The position numbers and the translations under genes were made by a program. The notes under the pieces are model-generated. The model was not told the DNA's origin, made no database searches, and worked only from the letters and a program-made list of their open reading frames with translations. From Flavobacterium fluviatile (lineage in GTDB: Bacteria; Bacteroidota; Bacteroidia; Flavobacteriales; Flavobacteriaceae): a stretch of DNA of 46,687 nt. Below are positions 18,473 to 28,377 of this stretch, one piece after another (the stretch's first letter is position 1; each line of letters starts with the position of its first letter). The stretch lies in assembly GCF_010645065.1 (NCBI RefSeq), contig NZ_JAADZW010000026.1, positions 1 to 46,687 on the forward strand. Reading direction: 5' to 3'.

Positions 18473-20020
18473 CTACCATTCAGGATTTTTTTCTAAATCT
18501 GGATTCGTATTTAATTCAATCTGTGGTATAGGCCATAAAAATCTACGATCTGTATATGGAATTGCACCAATAGTAGCGTTAACAACATAGGGTACTGATA
18601 AATCAAAAGCAATTGCCGGAGGTGTTGCATTCGCAAATTTTGCAGGAATACCGTTAGTTGCAACTGCGGCTATTGGATCATTTTGTAATCTATGAATATC
18701 TGTCCATCTGCGACCTTCCTGTAAAAACTCAATTCTTCTTTCTTTAAGAATAGCAGCAACCATACCAGCATTTGTAGTAAAAGAAGAATTAGTATATGCT
18801 TGTGTAGCTGGATTAGCCAAAGATCTATTTCGTACAGAATTCAATAAAGTAAGTGCATCTTGCAGATTAGATAAACGGGCCTGAGCTTCTGCCATATTCA
18901 AAACTACCTCAGCATATCTGATAACCGGAGCAGGATCTGTTCTGTTTGTTACATCAGTATATTTATTAGTATATTTAATCCCGGCTGCAGTGTGTATAAA
19001 TTTTCCATTCTCTCTTCTTTTATCATCAGCTAACCACCCGCTATCTCTCCAAAGTATTGGACTGATGCAAACTAAAGCCCTGTCTTTTAACATTGGAGCC
19101 AAAGCGCCATTAACAGTTGGGTTAGCAGTAGCAGAATGCTGAATAGAAAAAATTGACTCTGTATTCGAAGAAGGACTCTGGAATGGAGCATATGGATCTA
19201 CTGTTAAAGCAAAAGTAGCAGACAATTTGCTTCCTTCAAGAATTACATTTGTCCAGTCTCTTTTTTGAAGATACAATCTGGTTTTAAAAGCAATTGCAGC
19301 CGATTTAGAAGCTCTGCCAACATTTTTAACAGCAGTTATTAAAGCTTCAGCATCGTTTAAATCTGCTAATATTTTAGAATAGCATTCTGCAACTGTATTT
19401 CTTGGTTTTAGGCGTTCTGAAGCAATTTCTTCGTTAGTATTTACCCCAATCTCCCTGTAAATAACACCTGGATGGCTTGCATCTGGAGTATGAAAATAAG
19501 GCTTAGAAAAATAAGTAAGCAACTCTAAATGTGTAATTGCTCTTAAAAATTTACACTGACCTATATAATCATTAGCGACAGCCTGTGTAATTACACCTTT
19601 AGCTGCAGCATCGGTAGTTCCTTCAATCATAATATTACATCTATTAATCAATCGGTAACCATCAACCCAGTAATAAACATTATTAGGGGTTGTAGCATCA
19701 TAAGTTGCCCTGTATGTCAACTCGTAAAAGGTAGCCATATTCACAACATCTTCACCTCTTGCTTCACCCTGCTCTACGAAAGCAGCTCCCCAGACATAGC
19801 CTCTACCTCCATTAGGACTAGTAGGCACAGCATTATACTGACCAATAGCAGCCGCATTATATACACCATTCATATAAGTTGAAATCAATGTAGGAGTTGT
19901 AAAAGCATCCGGACTTAGGATATTATTTACTGGTTTTAAATCCAATATTTTTTCTTCTGTACATGAGCTCATCCCAAGAGCTATTACTGAAAGCAAAATT
20001 GTTTTAATTATATTTTTCAT
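18473..20020 (-). CDS. SusD/RagB family nutrient-binding outer-membrane lipoprotein
   Basis: The 515-residue protein begins with a lipoprotein signal ending in the lipobox Cys20 (GMSSC). It has SusD hallmarks: an early helical part with VDGYRLINRCNIM, RYAEVVLNMAEAQARL in the TPR-like region, GRRWTDIHRLQ, and the ending FLWPIPQIELNTNPDLEKN. SusD proteins cap a SusC partner and bind a glycan or peptide at the cell surface. The gene starts 11 nt after the SusC stop, so the two are co-transcribed. No glycosidase, peptidase or sigma/anti-sigma gene lies beside the pair, so the substrate is unknown. Confidence 0.96.
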   Translation of the reverse strand: MKNIIKTILLSVIALGMSSCTEEKILDLKPVNNILSPDAFTTPTLISTYMNGVYNAAAIGQYNAVPTSPNGGRGYVWGAAFVEQGEARGEDVVNMATFYELTYRATYDATTPNNVYYWVDGYRLINRCNIMIEGTTDAAAKGVITQAVANDYIGQCKFLRAITHLELLTYFSKPYFHTPDASHPGVIYREIGVNTNEEIASERLKPRNTVAECYSKILADLNDAEALITAVKNVGRASKSAAIAFKTRLYLQKRDWTNVILEGSKLSATFALTVDPYAPFQSPSSNTESIFSIQHSATANPTVNGALAPMLKDRALVCISPILWRDSGWLADDKRRENGKFIHTAAGIKYTNKYTDVTNRTDPAPVIRYAEVVLNMAEAQARLSNLQDALTLLNSVRNRSLANPATQAYTNSSFTTNAGMVAAILKERRIEFLQEGRRWTDIHRLQNDPIAAVATNGIPAKFANATPPAIAFDLSVPYVVNATIGAIPYTDRRFLWPIPQIELNTNPDLEKNPEW

Positions 20021-20031
20021 ATTTTTTTTTA

Positions 20032-23000
20032 TTATAAACTTACATTTAGTCCTACTGATACAACTTTAGCACGAGGAGTACCATTAATATCTACTCCTGA
20101 GGTCTCCATCTCAGGGTTTATACCTTTATAATCTGAAATTAACCAGAGGTTTTGCCCTTGCACGAAAAATCTAAAATTATCTACCCCAATTTTATCCAAT
20201 AACATTTTAGGTAATGTATATCCTACACTAATATTATCAAGTGAGATAAAATCTCCTTTTTCAACAAAACGTGTACTGGCGCTCCCTGAAAGGTTTGTAA
20301 ATGTATTTGAACCTGCATATAATTTTGGTGTCCAACCATCTCCTGGGTTTTCAGCACTTTGCCATCTTCCTAAAATCTCAGTACCATTATTATTAAGGTT
20401 CTGGTTCATTAACTCTCTTCTTGTAGAATTAAAAATTTTATTTCCTCCACTAAATCTAAACATGAAACCAAAGTCAATATTCTTATATTTCAAATTAGAA
20501 ATAAATGATCCGTAATAGGTTGGCAGTGTATTACCTAAAACAATTTTATCAGTAGATGCTAAAGAGGATCTGTTGCTTTCAGTCATAGCTTTAGCAGGAT
20601 CAGCAGGATCATATTCGTAGTAAAGTGTATTATTAAGATTTCCTTGTACTAAACTGCCGTTAGCTTTATAATAAACCGGATTTCCATTAGCCTTGTTTAC
20701 ACCCCAATATCTAAAACCATATAAAGAATTTATTGATTCTCCCTCTGCAATTATAATATTTGGTGCAATATTGGTATCTGTAGAAGAACCTCCTATTATA
20801 GACTGTCCCTGATATAATGCTGTAACTTCATTTTTTGTAAGCGTCAGGTTTGCAGAAACATCCCAAGATAAATTTGCCGTATTGATTGCTTTAAAAGAAC
20901 CCGAAAATTCATAGCCTTCATTATACATTTTACCTACATTTTGGTTAATTGTATTATTTGGAATACCAAGAGAAGGAGATGTTGGAGCTGCCAGAACTAA
21001 ATTATCAATATCATTTTTGTAATAATCAAAAGTCAAATTCAGACGATTGTTAAACAAACCTAAATCTACACCAAAGTCAACTTTTGCAGAAGTTTCCCAC
21101 TGTAATATACTATTTCCAAATTGATAATAGCCGATACCATTTGAAGACCCATAAGGAGAACCGATTGTAAGGTCCTTTGAAGGATATGATGCACTATTCA
21201 GAACATCAACGTTACCAACTTCAGAATAAGATCCTCTTAGCTTCAAATCTGAAACTACACTATTGATTCCTTCCATAAAGCTCTCTTTAGAAAGTGTCCA
21301 ACCTGCTGAAATACCAGGAAAGTTTTCATAGCGTACATCTGATTCAAACTGAGAAATTCCGTCACGTCTAATAGATCCCTGAATAAAATATTTTTCTTTA
21401 TAGTTATATGTTAAACGTCCTAAATATGACATAATTCCTTTTTCTGTTATACCACCACCGGAGTCTTTAGTATTATAACTGTTAGTTACTAAATTATTAT
21501 CAAAGAAATCACTTATGATATCACTTCCTTGTCCCCATAAAATTTTGTCTTTTGATTTCTGATACTCACTCACAGCGGTTATACCAAAATTGTGGTCTTC
21601 GGCAAAAGTATGCTTATAGTTCAGAATATTCTGCCAGTTCCATCGTAAGAGATTTCTGTTTTCCTGATATAAAATTCCGTTTGATGTACGTCCGTCACCA
21701 TGTACAGGATTCCAATATTGAAAACCGTCTGTAGCAGCATTATCAGCGCTTACCTGCAATTTATAACTTAAATCAGAAGTAATTTTTGCGTTAGCAAATG
21801 CACTTGCAATAATCCTTGTAGTAGTTGACTCATATTTATTTTTATTAAGCACATAGATAATGTTTGTAATATTATCTCCTGCCGGTGCTAAGTTCTCCCA
21901 CTGACCTACAGTTGCGTTATTAGATGAAAGGTTATATCCTGTTGGATCCAGATCATCGTAAATAGGCGTATTCGGTAATTGTCTGATAGTATTAAAAATA
22001 TTACCTGATAATCCACTTGCATTACTATTTAACCCATTGTATTCAGTTCTGTTCACATTTAAGTTTGTACCAATACTAAGCCATGAATTGATATCCTGGT
22101 CAATATTTGCCCTTATAGAATATTTTTTCATGCTATTTGCTAAGTTTATACCCTCTAAGTCATTAATTCCTAAAGACAAATAGTATTTTGTTTTATCTGA
22201 ACCTCCGCTAAAATTAAGATTGTGTGTTATCTGCGGAGCATTTCTTAACACAGCACTTTGCCAGTCAGTATTGTAGGTTGTTCCTGCCGCCCATGGACTC
22301 AATGAAGCATTAGCTCTTTTTTCATTTGAAATTGTAATAAAATCAGGAGTTTCTAATAAATCATATTTTTTAGCCGCACTCGCAATTCCAAAAACAGCTG
22401 AATAAGAAACTTTTAAAGCTCCTTTTTTACCGCTTTTTGTCGTAATTAAAATTACACCATTTGCAGCTCTTGAACCATAAATCGCTGTAGCTGCACCATC
22501 TTTCAGGACATCAAAAGATTCAATATCTTCCGGATTGATATCTGCCAGACCATTTGTAGCCGAAACACCTCCAATGTCACCAGAGTAAATCGGAATACCA
22601 TCAACCACAATCAGTGGTTCTGTACTTCCGGAAATAGAACCAATTCCTCTGATTCTGATTTTTGGAGCCGCACCAATAAGACCTGTATTAGTTAAAACCT
22701 GAACACCTGTTGCTCTACCTGCTAAAAGCGCATCAAAAGACGGAGTGATTAAATTGGCAATATCCTTTCCTTCTATTTTCGAAATAGATCCTGTCACCTC
22801 ACTTCGTTTCTGAATTCCATATCCAACAACCACGACTTCATTCATTTCCTGAGCTTCTGTCTCTAAAGTAACATTAACAGTATTTGATGTTCCCACTGTT
22901 ACTTGTTGATTGGTCATACCTACGTATGAAAAAACTAAAACATCCCCAGTTTTTGCCTTTAAAGAATAACTACCGTCAAAGTCAGTATACGTACTAGTTT

Positions 23001-23145
23001 TAGTTCCTTTAATTGCAACATTTACACCTGGAATCACTCCTGTTTTATCAGAAACTTTTCCAGACACAGTTCTTTCCTGAGCAAAAGAAAGCTGTAAAAT
23101 CAACGCTATAAAGAGCGTAAAAATCCATTTTAATCTTAATTTCAT
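20032..23145 (-). CDS. SusC/RagA family TonB-dependent outer-membrane transporter
   Basis: The 1037-residue protein has a signal peptide (cleaved near residue 22, SFAQ) and a carboxypeptidase-regulatory-like domain at about 25-95 (VSGKVSDKTG, FDGSYSLKAKTGD). A TonB-box-like stretch EVVVVGYG lies near 102-110, followed by the plug domain with the SusC signature (IRGIGSISGSTEPLIVVDG, LKDGAATAIYGSRAANGVI) and a large beta-barrel ending in VSVGLNVSL. It imports an oligomer captured by SusD, using TonB energy. There is no N-terminal signalling domain, so it is not itself a sigma-factor transducer. A possible -7 element (TATTTTTG, minus strand 23228-23235) would give a leader of about 75 nt. Confidence 0.97.
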   Translation of the reverse strand: MKLRLKWIFTLFIALILQLSFAQERTVSGKVSDKTGVIPGVNVAIKGTKTSTYTDFDGSYSLKAKTGDVLVFSYVGMTNQQVTVGTSNTVNVTLETEAQEMNEVVVVGYGIQKRSEVTGSISKIEGKDIANLITPSFDALLAGRATGVQVLTNTGLIGAAPKIRIRGIGSISGSTEPLIVVDGIPIYSGDIGGVSATNGLADINPEDIESFDVLKDGAATAIYGSRAANGVILITTKSGKKGALKVSYSAVFGIASAAKKYDLLETPDFITISNEKRANASLSPWAAGTTYNTDWQSAVLRNAPQITHNLNFSGGSDKTKYYLSLGINDLEGINLANSMKKYSIRANIDQDINSWLSIGTNLNVNRTEYNGLNSNASGLSGNIFNTIRQLPNTPIYDDLDPTGYNLSSNNATVGQWENLAPAGDNITNIIYVLNKNKYESTTTRIIASAFANAKITSDLSYKLQVSADNAATDGFQYWNPVHGDGRTSNGILYQENRNLLRWNWQNILNYKHTFAEDHNFGITAVSEYQKSKDKILWGQGSDIISDFFDNNLVTNSYNTKDSGGGITEKGIMSYLGRLTYNYKEKYFIQGSIRRDGISQFESDVRYENFPGISAGWTLSKESFMEGINSVVSDLKLRGSYSEVGNVDVLNSASYPSKDLTIGSPYGSSNGIGYYQFGNSILQWETSAKVDFGVDLGLFNNRLNLTFDYYKNDIDNLVLAAPTSPSLGIPNNTINQNVGKMYNEGYEFSGSFKAINTANLSWDVSANLTLTKNEVTALYQGQSIIGGSSTDTNIAPNIIIAEGESINSLYGFRYWGVNKANGNPVYYKANGSLVQGNLNNTLYYEYDPADPAKAMTESNRSSLASTDKIVLGNTLPTYYGSFISNLKYKNIDFGFMFRFSGGNKIFNSTRRELMNQNLNNNGTEILGRWQSAENPGDGWTPKLYAGSNTFTNLSGSASTRFVEKGDFISLDNISVGYTLPKMLLDKIGVDNFRFFVQGQNLWLISDYKGINPEMETSGVDINGTPRAKVVSVGLNVSL

Positions 23146-23510
23146 GTTAATTTATTTTGAATTAGTATGGGGCAAACCTCTTAATAATTTCTTAAAACTC
23201 CAAATTTTATCTTTGTTTTTTTCAACTCAAAAATAAAATAAATGCAAAATAACGACATGAAACACTATTTTTTCAATAAAAAAATCAAAGAATAAAATAA
23301 ATCGTTGATAAATATACAACAAAAAAATAAATTTAAACATTTAACAAAAATTTAACTTATTGAAGTTTAAAAAAATTAACCTCGTTAAAAAAGTTGATTT
23401 ATTTTACTGATATCATAAAATGATACTATAGAATTTATCAGATCGACAAATCATCTTATTATTTTTTTATTGATCATATTTTTGGATATTTGTCATATCA
23501 AATCCAAACA
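23146..23510. other. Divergent AT-rich intergenic region between susC and rnhB
   Basis: The 365-bp stretch has long A and T runs and no supported gene. It holds the candidate -7 element of the susC-like gene (23228-23235, minus strand) and that of rnhB (23477-23484, plus strand). Confidence 0.6.
23477..23484 (+). promoter_or_regulatory. -7 promoter element of rnhB
   Basis: TATTTTTG matches TAnnTTTG and lies 26 nt before the ATG at 23511. The spacing favours that ATG over the upstream TTG at 23490. Confidence 0.45.
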
Positions 23511-24179
23511 ATGCTTCATAAGAATTTCTCAGGACATATTTTCGAAACCGGAACAGATGAAGCCGGAAGGGGATGTCTGGCAGGTCCCGTTACAGCTGCA
23601 GCTGTGATTTTGCCTGCTAACTTTGAACATCCATTGTTAAATGACAGCAAACAATTATCCGAGAAAATAAGAGAATCCTTAAAACCTGTTATTGAGGAAA
23701 ATGCTGTTTGTTTTGCCGTAACGCATTTGCATCCGGATGAGATTGACGAAATTAATATCCTGAATGCTTCAATGAAAGGAATGCAGGAATGCATCCTGAA
23801 ATTAAAACAGGTTCCGGAATTTATTATTGTGGATGGAAACCGCTCACTGAATGCAAAACTGGGCCTGAAAAATACTCTTGGAAGACAATTCTCTGCTACA
23901 GAAATCGAGTTATTAAAATCAATTCCGAATCAAAGCATTATAAAAGGTGATTCAAAATTTTTAAGTATTGCCGCAGCTTCAGTACTTGCAAAAACGTACC
24001 GTGATGAATTCATGAACGAAATCCACAAAGAATTCCCGATGTATAACTGGAAACAAAATAAGGGTTACCCTACCAAAGAACACCGAGAAGCCATAAAAAA
24101 ATACGGAACTACTAAATACCACCGAATGAGTTTCAGACTTCTGCCGGAACAGTTGGAACTCGATTTTTTTGAGCTATAA
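23511..24179 (+). CDS. rnhB: Ribonuclease HII
   Basis: The enzyme removes RNA from RNA/DNA hybrids and single ribonucleotides from DNA. The ATG at 23511 gives 222 residues; the longer frame would need a TTG start lying almost on the promoter. Active-site Asp16 and Glu17 are in GTDEAGRGCLAGP, a further Asp is in IIVDGN (about residue 109), and a last one is in the KGDSKFLSIAAASVLAKTYRD block that marks the RnhB family. Length and domain order are normal. It stands alone on the plus strand between two minus-strand outer-membrane receptor genes. Confidence 0.97.
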   Translation: MLHKNFSGHIFETGTDEAGRGCLAGPVTAAAVILPANFEHPLLNDSKQLSEKIRESLKPVIEENAVCFAVTHLHPDEIDEINILNASMKGMQECILKLKQVPEFIIVDGNRSLNAKLGLKNTLGRQFSATEIELLKSIPNQSIIKGDSKFLSIAAASVLAKTYRDEFMNEIHKEFPMYNWKQNKGYPTKEHREAIKKYGTTKYHRMSFRLLPEQLELDFFEL

Positions 24180-24180
24180 A

Positions 24181-24212
24181 AAAGACCTGTCAGTAAATGA
24201 CAAGCCTTATTT
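24181..24212. terminator. Bidirectional terminator between rnhB and the TonB-receptor gene
   Basis: AAGACCTGTCA and TGACAAGCCTT pair with two mismatches around a GTAA loop, and T-rich sequence follows. It lies between converging stops. Confidence 0.6.
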
Positions 24213-24232
24213 ATTTATTAAAATCTGATAAA

Positions 24233-26608
24233 CTAAAACTGATATTTATATCCAAAATCCGGTGAAAAACCAATTTGATCTTTCTGGTTTACACTATTGG
24301 TCAGCCTGTTATATTCCATCGTAAAAATATTGGTATGATTGGTAACATTTTGAAGATCGATGTAAAACTGATGAAATCTCTTTTTGGTTTTGCTATTAAT
24401 TTTAAAGCCAAACTTCATGTCTAATCTTAAATACGGATCATATTGCTGGCTAAACGCATTAGCATCATCCCTGATTTCATAGCCTGCATCATTTGAAGCT
24501 TGCAAATCTACAGGCGTATAATAGCGTCCTCCTGCTGTGGTAAATTTAGTATCAATAGAAAAAACATTTGTTCTTGCCTTACCCACTTTAAACTCTTTTC
24601 CTCCTAAAACATTAAATACATATCCATTGTTAAAAGGAGAATTTCTCTCAATTCCGTCACTTCCTTTAAATTTGCTTTCAAATAGAGAAGTCGTACACAA
24701 AGCATAGTAACCATCGCTAAAAGATTTCTCAAGCGTAAACTCAATTCCCTGATTAAAGCCTTTTCCGTTACTTACCAAAGAAGTCTTGTCTATAGAATAG
24801 CCATAATCTGCTCCTTCTGTTAAGGATGAATAGCTGCTCGGAAACGATTCAACACCAGCTTTGGCAATATCCTGGTAATAAACCTCTGCTTTTCCGCGCC
24901 ATCTTTTTGCAATTCTTACCTCATAGCCTAAAACAAAATGCTGACTTTGAACCAAATCTAAATCCTTATTGGTTTGAAGCGGAACTCCATTTATATTTTC
25001 GTTCAGAAATAAAATAGGTACAGGGACGTTTTGATGATGAATTCCGTAGCCAAAATTTATGCTGTTTCTCCCATTGATTGCATAAGAAAATGCTGCTCTG
25101 GGTTCAATTGCAAATTCCTCATTTATTGAAAAATACTGCCCGTGGACACCTCCGTTAAAAGTAAGCTTTTCAGTTAACCTAAACTGAGCCTGAGCATAAG
25201 GCTGAACAATATTGTAATTGGCCCTGGTAGAAATGAGCTGTACTAAATCAGGATATCCGTCGCCATCATTGTCCTGCTGTCTGTCTCTTGATGCGACATT
25301 GGAATCGAGATTGTAATTTTCGAAAAGCAATCCTGTCCTTATGGTTATCTTTTTATTTATTTTTGAATTGAATAAGGTCGAAAATGTGATTCGGTTTTCG
25401 TTATTATCATTATCCTGAAAGCGTAATTTATTTTCTTCTGGCGTACCGTAATCATAATAACGATCATTTTTATAGGTATTGGCAGAATTTGCAAATCCCA
25501 CAATTGTTTTTAAATAAGAATTGTCCCCGATATCCAGATTGTGTTTTAATCCGACAGAAGTAAAATCTGAAGTTACATAGCCATCTTCATCTTTGGCAGC
25601 AAATGGGTCATCCTTATCAATATCTTCTCCCAAAAAATCGATGTTTGACGCTCCATAAATTCCAAAAATAGAGAAATTCCCTATTTTATGTTTTCCAAAA
25701 TCAACATTAAAACTGATATCATGGTAATTGGGTTGTGCAGCTGTACCGGCCAGACCTGTAACGCCAACGAAACCATAACGGGCAGCGGCAAGAAAAGAAC
25801 CACCGGTTTTACCTAAAGGTCCTTCGGCCATGGCTTCTACTCCCGGATACGCTCCCACGCTCACCATATATTCGTAATTATCCGGATTTCCTTTCCTGAA
25901 TCCCAGATCAAAAACACCCCCAATTGCGTTTCCGTATTCTGCAGGAAAAGCAGAAGTCAGAAAATCTGAATTTGCTAAAAGATTCGGATTTAATGCTGAA
26001 ACAGGCCCGCCTGTAGTGGCTAAAGTTGCAAAATGATTTGGATTTGGAACCGGAATCCCCTCTACACGCCATAACATTCCGGATGGTGAATTTCCGCGAA
26101 CTACAATATCATTACGGGTATCATCACCCGTCGAAACCCCTGCAAAATTAGACACTAAACGTGCCACATCGCTTCGGCCTCCGGAAAAACGATTTACTTC
26201 TTCGGGACTGAATTGTTTGGTTGAAACTATAGCCATTTTGTTAACAGGCTTAGATTTGTTGGAACTCGAAGAAACAACGATTTCATCAAGCGTATTAAAC
26301 TTTTCAATCATTGATACGGTTATGACAATATCTTTTCCTGAAGTTACATCTATATCAGAAACCGAAGTGCTTTCGTATCCAATAAGAGTGATGGTTAGAT
26401 TTTGTCGGCCTGTCGGGACGTTTAGAATTTTAAAATTTCCCTCCTCATCAGAGGTTTCCTGAATATTTTCTGTACCAACTAATTCAATTATAGCACCTGA
26501 AAGAGGCTTTTCAGATTGTTTGTCAATTACTTTTCCCTTGACAACTCCAGTCTGAGCATAAATACACAGACTTAAAAAACTCAAAAAAATCAGAAATATA
26601 CTTTTCAT
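24233..26608 (-). CDS. TonB-dependent outer-membrane receptor with carboxypeptidase-regulatory-like domain
   Basis: The 791-residue protein has a signal peptide (cut near residue 18, YAQ). A regulatory-like beta-sandwich covers about 20-105 (GVVKGKVIDKQSEKPLSGA), with a TonB-box-like DEIVVSSS near 107. The plug domain holds VRGNSPSGMLWRVEGIPVPNP and a barrel ends in terminal Phe (DFGYKYQF). It lacks the long SusC signature and has no SusD partner. It fits the receptors that import siderophores, metals or small ligands in Flavobacteria, but the ligand is not evident. A Crp/Fnr regulator lies 66 nt upstream on the same strand. Confidence 0.93.
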   Translation of the reverse strand: MKSIFLIFLSFLSLCIYAQTGVVKGKVIDKQSEKPLSGAIIELVGTENIQETSDEEGNFKILNVPTGRQNLTITLIGYESTSVSDIDVTSGKDIVITVSMIEKFNTLDEIVVSSSSNKSKPVNKMAIVSTKQFSPEEVNRFSGGRSDVARLVSNFAGVSTGDDTRNDIVVRGNSPSGMLWRVEGIPVPNPNHFATLATTGGPVSALNPNLLANSDFLTSAFPAEYGNAIGGVFDLGFRKGNPDNYEYMVSVGAYPGVEAMAEGPLGKTGGSFLAAARYGFVGVTGLAGTAAQPNYHDISFNVDFGKHKIGNFSIFGIYGASNIDFLGEDIDKDDPFAAKDEDGYVTSDFTSVGLKHNLDIGDNSYLKTIVGFANSANTYKNDRYYDYGTPEENKLRFQDNDNNENRITFSTLFNSKINKKITIRTGLLFENYNLDSNVASRDRQQDNDGDGYPDLVQLISTRANYNIVQPYAQAQFRLTEKLTFNGGVHGQYFSINEEFAIEPRAAFSYAINGRNSINFGYGIHHQNVPVPILFLNENINGVPLQTNKDLDLVQSQHFVLGYEVRIAKRWRGKAEVYYQDIAKAGVESFPSSYSSLTEGADYGYSIDKTSLVSNGKGFNQGIEFTLEKSFSDGYYALCTTSLFESKFKGSDGIERNSPFNNGYVFNVLGGKEFKVGKARTNVFSIDTKFTTAGGRYYTPVDLQASNDAGYEIRDDANAFSQQYDPYLRLDMKFGFKINSKTKKRFHQFYIDLQNVTNHTNIFTMEYNRLTNSVNQKDQIGFSPDFGYKYQF

Positions 26609-26633
26609 TTTTGTTCCTTTAGGATTATAAAAG

Positions 26634-26641
26634 CAAAAGTA
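26634..26641 (-). promoter_or_regulatory. -7 promoter element of the TonB-receptor gene
   Basis: The minus strand reads TACTTTTG, a full TAnnTTTG match, 25 nt before the ATG at 26608. It suggests that the receptor can be transcribed apart from the upstream regulator. Confidence 0.45.
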
Positions 26642-26673
26642 AAAAGCCCAAATTTTTTAAAAATTGACTTTCG

Positions 26674-27255
26674 TTAAGATTTACTGTTTAATGTTATCCG
26701 GGTTCTGATCCGGCTTAAACTTTCGGGCTTTACGCCTAAATAACTGGCAATGTACTTAAGAGATACCCTTTCGACTACTTTAGGACGGTGTTTAATTAAA
26801 GCCAGATAGCGCTCTTCGGGACTCAAGAGCGTCATGGACATTCCTTTTCCGGTTAATCCTTTTATGGTCCTTTCCATCATTTCCCTCAAGAAACCATTAA
26901 AAACAGGATATTGGATTACTAATTTGTCAAAATCTTCTTTATAAGCCAAAAAAAGATCACAATCTTCCAGGGCTTCGATATTCAACCTCGAAGGTTTTCC
27001 ATACAAATAACTTTCAAAATCAGCATACCAGCCATTTTCAAAGAAAAAATTACCTGTTGATTCTACCCCGTCAATTAAATAATAATGGCGTATGCATCCT
27101 TTTTCAATAAAAACACCAAAATTGCAAAACTGGCCTTCCACTAACAGGTGCTCGTTTTTTTTTAGCTTTTTAAATTTCAGTATTTTTCTAAAAGCTTCAC
27201 TTTCTTCTTCTTTTAATTCAATAAACTTAGATAAATCGTCTATTACACTTTGCAT
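26674..27255 (-). CDS. Crp/Fnr family transcriptional regulator
   Basis: From the ATG at 27255 the protein is 193 residues, the usual size for this group in Flavobacteria. The frame extends to 27339, but the extra 28 residues are Phe-rich, do not belong to the fold, and would overlap a candidate -7 element (TATTTTTG, minus strand 27337-27344). A cyclic-nucleotide-binding-like beta-roll covers about 30-120. A C-terminal winged helix holds VSLKYIASYLGVKPESLSRIR and ends just after the recognition helix. There are no Cys for an iron-sulfur cluster. The likely target is the TonB-receptor gene just downstream, by position only. Confidence 0.85.
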   Translation of the reverse strand: MQSVIDDLSKFIELKEEESEAFRKILKFKKLKKNEHLLVEGQFCNFGVFIEKGCIRHYYLIDGVESTGNFFFENGWYADFESYLYGKPSRLNIEALEDCDLFLAYKEDFDKLVIQYPVFNGFLREMMERTIKGLTGKGMSMTLLSPEERYLALIKHRPKVVERVSLKYIASYLGVKPESLSRIRTRITLNSKS

Positions 27256-27395
27256 AATTTGAAAAGTTATATGAACTTGATTTTCAGCAATAACCGAAAA
27301 TATTTTAAAAAAAATGTTCGAAAAATTCTTACTAAACAAAAATACACAATTTGGTAAAGAACTAGATAATTAAAATAAGGATTTAAAAAAATATT

Positions 27396-28247
27396 TTATT
27401 TTTTACTTTTCAAAAACTCAGCAAATAGTTTAGTATCAAAATAAAAAGACCTGATTGCAGTAATTTTTCCGTCTTTTAAATCAAAATGCTCGGAAACTGG
27501 CATTGAAAGTGTCTTACCGGATTTTTTTGATTTGCATTTTATGGTAAAATAAATAATCACTTCATTTTTGGTTGCATCGCTAAAATAGACCGGTTCTTTT
27601 TCTATCTGCCTATCGAAGAATTCATTTGATTTTACAAACATTTTAGTCCATTCATCATAACCTTTATATGTTCCGCCGTATGGAAGTCCTTCTGCCTGGT
27701 TATAAACTGCATTTTCTTGAATTAAAGTCTGCATTGTAGTTAAATCGCTGGTTTTAAAAAGGCAATCAAAATATTTTGAAACGACTTTAAAATTATCCGC
27801 TTCCAGATTTTTCAAAACATCATCCTCTGACAAAGCCACATCCTTATCCCAAAAACCTATAATTTTACTTACCTGACCTTTTCCGTTTAACCGGGCGAAA
27901 TCGCGTCCTGACATTATGGGTTTATTTTTAGAATCCTGAATTTTCCAGTCCCAGGTTACATAATTATCTTTTACGGTTTTGGGTCCCGATGTTAATACAG
28001 CATCCGGGAATTTTTTGTAAAATTCGCTGATAACATTATTTAATGCGGCAATGCCTTTTATTGACGCTGAAGGATCTTCAAAAGTGCTATTTTCGAGCCA
28101 TATTATTTTTATCAGTTTTAATCTTGCATCGCTATTTTTCTCCTGCCATACTTTTTCATAAACCGTAACCGGATATAATTTGTCCTTTTTTTGAGCCAAA
28201 AGACCATTAAGTACAAAAAGGAAACAGATAAAGTAAATTTTTCTCAT
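27396..28247 (-). CDS. Secreted NTF2/SnoaL-like protein
   Basis: The 283-residue protein starts with a signal peptide (MRKIYFICFLFVLNGLLAQ). The mature part looks like two NTF2-like cone folds in tandem. The first (about 25-145) has TWDWKIQDSKNKPIMSGRDF and KIIGFWD. The second (about 150-283) has YFDCLFKTSDLTTMQ, an AVYNQAEGLPYGGTYKGYDEW segment and a closing KITAIRSFYFDTKLF. NTF2-like proteins can be small enzymes or binding proteins; no catalytic residues can be assigned. It has its own promoter-like element and neighbours a short-chain dehydrogenase. Confidence 0.75.
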   Translation of the reverse strand: MRKIYFICFLFVLNGLLAQKKDKLYPVTVYEKVWQEKNSDARLKLIKIIWLENSTFEDPSASIKGIAALNNVISEFYKKFPDAVLTSGPKTVKDNYVTWDWKIQDSKNKPIMSGRDFARLNGKGQVSKIIGFWDKDVALSEDDVLKNLEADNFKVVSKYFDCLFKTSDLTTMQTLIQENAVYNQAEGLPYGGTYKGYDEWTKMFVKSNEFFDRQIEKEPVYFSDATKNEVIIYFTIKCKSKKSGKTLSMPVSEHFDLKDGKITAIRSFYFDTKLFAEFLKSKK

Positions 28248-28294
28248 AAGTCAGACACATTAGATTAATAAAACTTGTACAGAATGTATAAACT

Positions 28295-28327
28295 CAAATT
28301 TACCACAAATACAGAAAAGAATTGCAA
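28295..28327 (-). promoter_or_regulatory. Promoter of the NTF2-like gene (-33 TTG, -7 TAAATTTG)
   Basis: On the minus strand TTG (28325-28327) is followed after 22 nt by TAAATTTG (28295-28302), a full match to the Bacteroidota vegetative promoter. It lies 47 nt before the ATG at 28247. Confidence 0.55.
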
Positions 28328-28377
28328 CAAATCCGTAATTTACTTTCAGGTCTAACTTATTTCAAAAAAACGATATT

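Noticed and set aside
23490..23510. TTG start adding seven residues to rnhB
   Set aside because: The -7 element ends at 23484, leaving no room for a normal leader, and the ATG at 23511 gives the family-typical N-terminus.
26674..27339. Longer N-terminus of the first Crp/Fnr regulator
   Set aside because: The extra 28 residues are Phe-rich and outside the fold, and a promoter-like element overlaps that start.
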